Of a stretch of 5,574 bases of DNA, positions 4,662 to 5,574 are shown piece by piece. Both the position numbers and the translations under genes were made by a program. The DNA is taken from the NCBI GenBank assembly GCA_023391315.1, contig JAEWBD010000382.1, positions 1 through 5,574 of the forward strand, written 5' to 3'. Under the pieces are notes generated by a model that was not told the origin of the DNA, made no database searches, and saw only the letters and a program-made list of their open reading frames with translations. Source of the stretch: Bacteroidota bacterium (GTDB taxonomy: Bacteria > Bacteroidota > Bacteroidia > Chitinophagales > Chitinophagaceae). Within the stretch, counting starts at the first letter, position 1. Every line of letters begins with the position of its first letter.

Positions 4662-5574
4662 ATGGCAGAACTAAACAAGTATTCTAAAACGTTAACGCAG
4701 GATCCAACGCAACCTGCAGCGCAGGCAATGTATTATGCAATCGGATTTAAAGAAGAAGATTTTAAGAAAGCTCAGGTAGGTGTTGTAAGCATGGGTTGGG
4801 ATGGCAATCCCTGCAACATGCATTTAAATGATTTTGCAACACGGGTAAAAGACAGCGTAAATAAAGTTGATGATTTATTAGGGTTGCGTTTTTATACAAT
4901 TGGTGTTAGCGATGGCATAAGCATGGGCACTGATGGCATGCGTTATAGTTTGGTAAGCCGTGATGTAATTGCCGATAGTATTGAAACCAATGCCGGCGCT
5001 CAGTATTATGACGCTATTGTTGCAATACCGGGTTGCGATAAAAATATGCCGGGTTGCATAATGGCTATGGGGAGGCTCAACCGCCCTTCCATAATGTTAT
5101 ACGGCGGCACCATTGAACCCGGTCATTATAAAGGACAAAATGATTTAAACATTGTATCTGCATTTGAAGCCCTGGGCCAAAAGATTGCTGGTAATTTAAG
5201 CGAAGAAGATTTTAAAGGTATTGTTCGTCATGCATGTCCCGGCGCCGGCGCCTGTGGCGGCATGTACACCGCCAATACTATGGCAAGCGCCATTGAAGCC
5301 ATGGGCATGAGTTTGCCCTATTCATCAAGCAACCCGGCGTTAAGCGAAGCGAAGCAAAAAGAATGTGATTCGGTTGGTGAAGCCATAAGGTTATTGCTTG
5401 AAAAAGATATCAAGCCAAAAGATATTATGACGCGTAAGGCATTTGAAAATGCCATTACGGTTGTAATGGTATTGGGCGGAAGCACCAATGCCGTATTGCA
5501 TTTGATTGCTGTGGCAAAGAGTGTGGGCGTGGATTTAACGATTGATGATTTTCAGAAGATAAGTGACAGGGTAC
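4662..5574 (+). CDS. ilvD: Dihydroxy-acid dehydratase, N-terminal part (runs off the window)
   Basis: An open frame from ATG 4662 to the right edge, giving 304 codons plus one base of a protein usually about 560 residues long. IlvD dehydrates 2,3-dihydroxy-isovalerate and 2,3-dihydroxy-3-methylvalerate to the 2-oxo acids that precede valine and isoleucine. It works in the cytoplasm with an Fe-S cluster and Mg2+. Diagnostic blocks are GWDGNPCN (45-52), GVSDGISMGTDGMRYSL (81-97), IPGCDKNMPGC (122-132), HACPGAGACGGMYTANTMA (190-208) and MVLGGSTNAVLHL near the end of the visible part. Cys51, Cys125 and Cys198 match the three cluster ligands of [2Fe-2S] type dehydratases, and the Lys of GCDKN (K127) is the position carbamylated in characterised enzymes. 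GMYTANTM favours IlvD over the related phosphogluconate dehydratase Edd. The gene follows the attenuator directly and is probably the first gene of an ilv operon continuing to the right. Confidence 0.96.
   Translation, partial: MAELNKYSKTLTQDPTQPAAQAMYYAIGFKEEDFKKAQVGVVSMGWDGNPCNMHLNDFATRVKDSVNKVDDLLGLRFYTIGVSDGISMGTDGMRYSLVSRDVIADSIETNAGAQYYDAIVAIPGCDKNMPGCIMAMGRLNRPSIMLYGGTIEPGHYKGQNDLNIVSAFEALGQKIAGNLSEEDFKGIVRHACPGAGACGGMYTANTMASAIEAMGMSLPYSSSNPALSEAKQKECDSVGEAIRLLLEKDIKPKDIMTRKAFENAITVVMVLGGSTNAVLHLIAVAKSVGVDLTIDDFQKISDRV

Noticed and set aside
1..5574. CRISPR arrays, insertion sequences, tRNA or rRNA genes.
   Set aside because: No regularly spaced repeats, transposase motifs, terminal inverted repeats or cloverleaf-like sequences were seen on reading the window. 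The space is almost filled by biosynthetic genes.

Overview
The window reads as chromosomal DNA of a Bacteroidota bacterium, possibly the Chitinophagales (tentative). Three things suggest this. The DNA is AT-rich, the starts lack recognisable Shine-Dalgarno sequences, and a promoter before the last gene matches the Bacteroidota pattern TTTG-N19-TAnnTTTG exactly. All genes lie on the + strand and form part of a branched-chain amino acid (leucine, isoleucine, valine) biosynthesis locus.

Positions 1-4412 hold a leucine gene cluster with two unexpected passengers. In order these are: the last 57 codons of leuC (isopropylmalate isomerase large subunit); a class I SAM-dependent methyltransferase resembling trans-aconitate methyltransferase; leuD (isomerase small subunit); a 500-residue soluble tandem-ATPase ABC protein of ModF/PhrA type, with an apparent TTG start; and leuB (3-isopropylmalate dehydrogenase). 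The spacers are 74, 78, 26 and 5 nt, which suggests one co-transcribed unit. LeuC and LeuD form the isomerase that makes 3-isopropylmalate, and LeuB oxidises it. The passengers have no established place in the pathway.

Positions 4413-4661 are not empty spacer. They contain a Bacteroidota-type promoter, a 30-codon leader peptide with nine consecutive Val/Ile codons, and a strong intrinsic terminator. The end of the leader ORF can pair with the 5' arm of that terminator as an antiterminator. It can also pair with an earlier part of the leader ORF. Together these make a complete candidate ribosome-mediated attenuator of the ilv/his/trp type. It controls ilvD (dihydroxy-acid dehydratase), whose first 304 codons fill the window to its right edge.

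Taken together, a leu transcription unit is followed by an ilv unit that appears to sense charged Ile-tRNA and Val-tRNA. The attenuator is the most notable regulatory find. The methyltransferase placed between the genes of two isomerase subunits, and the asymmetric ABC ATPase between leuD and leuB, are the main functional puzzles.
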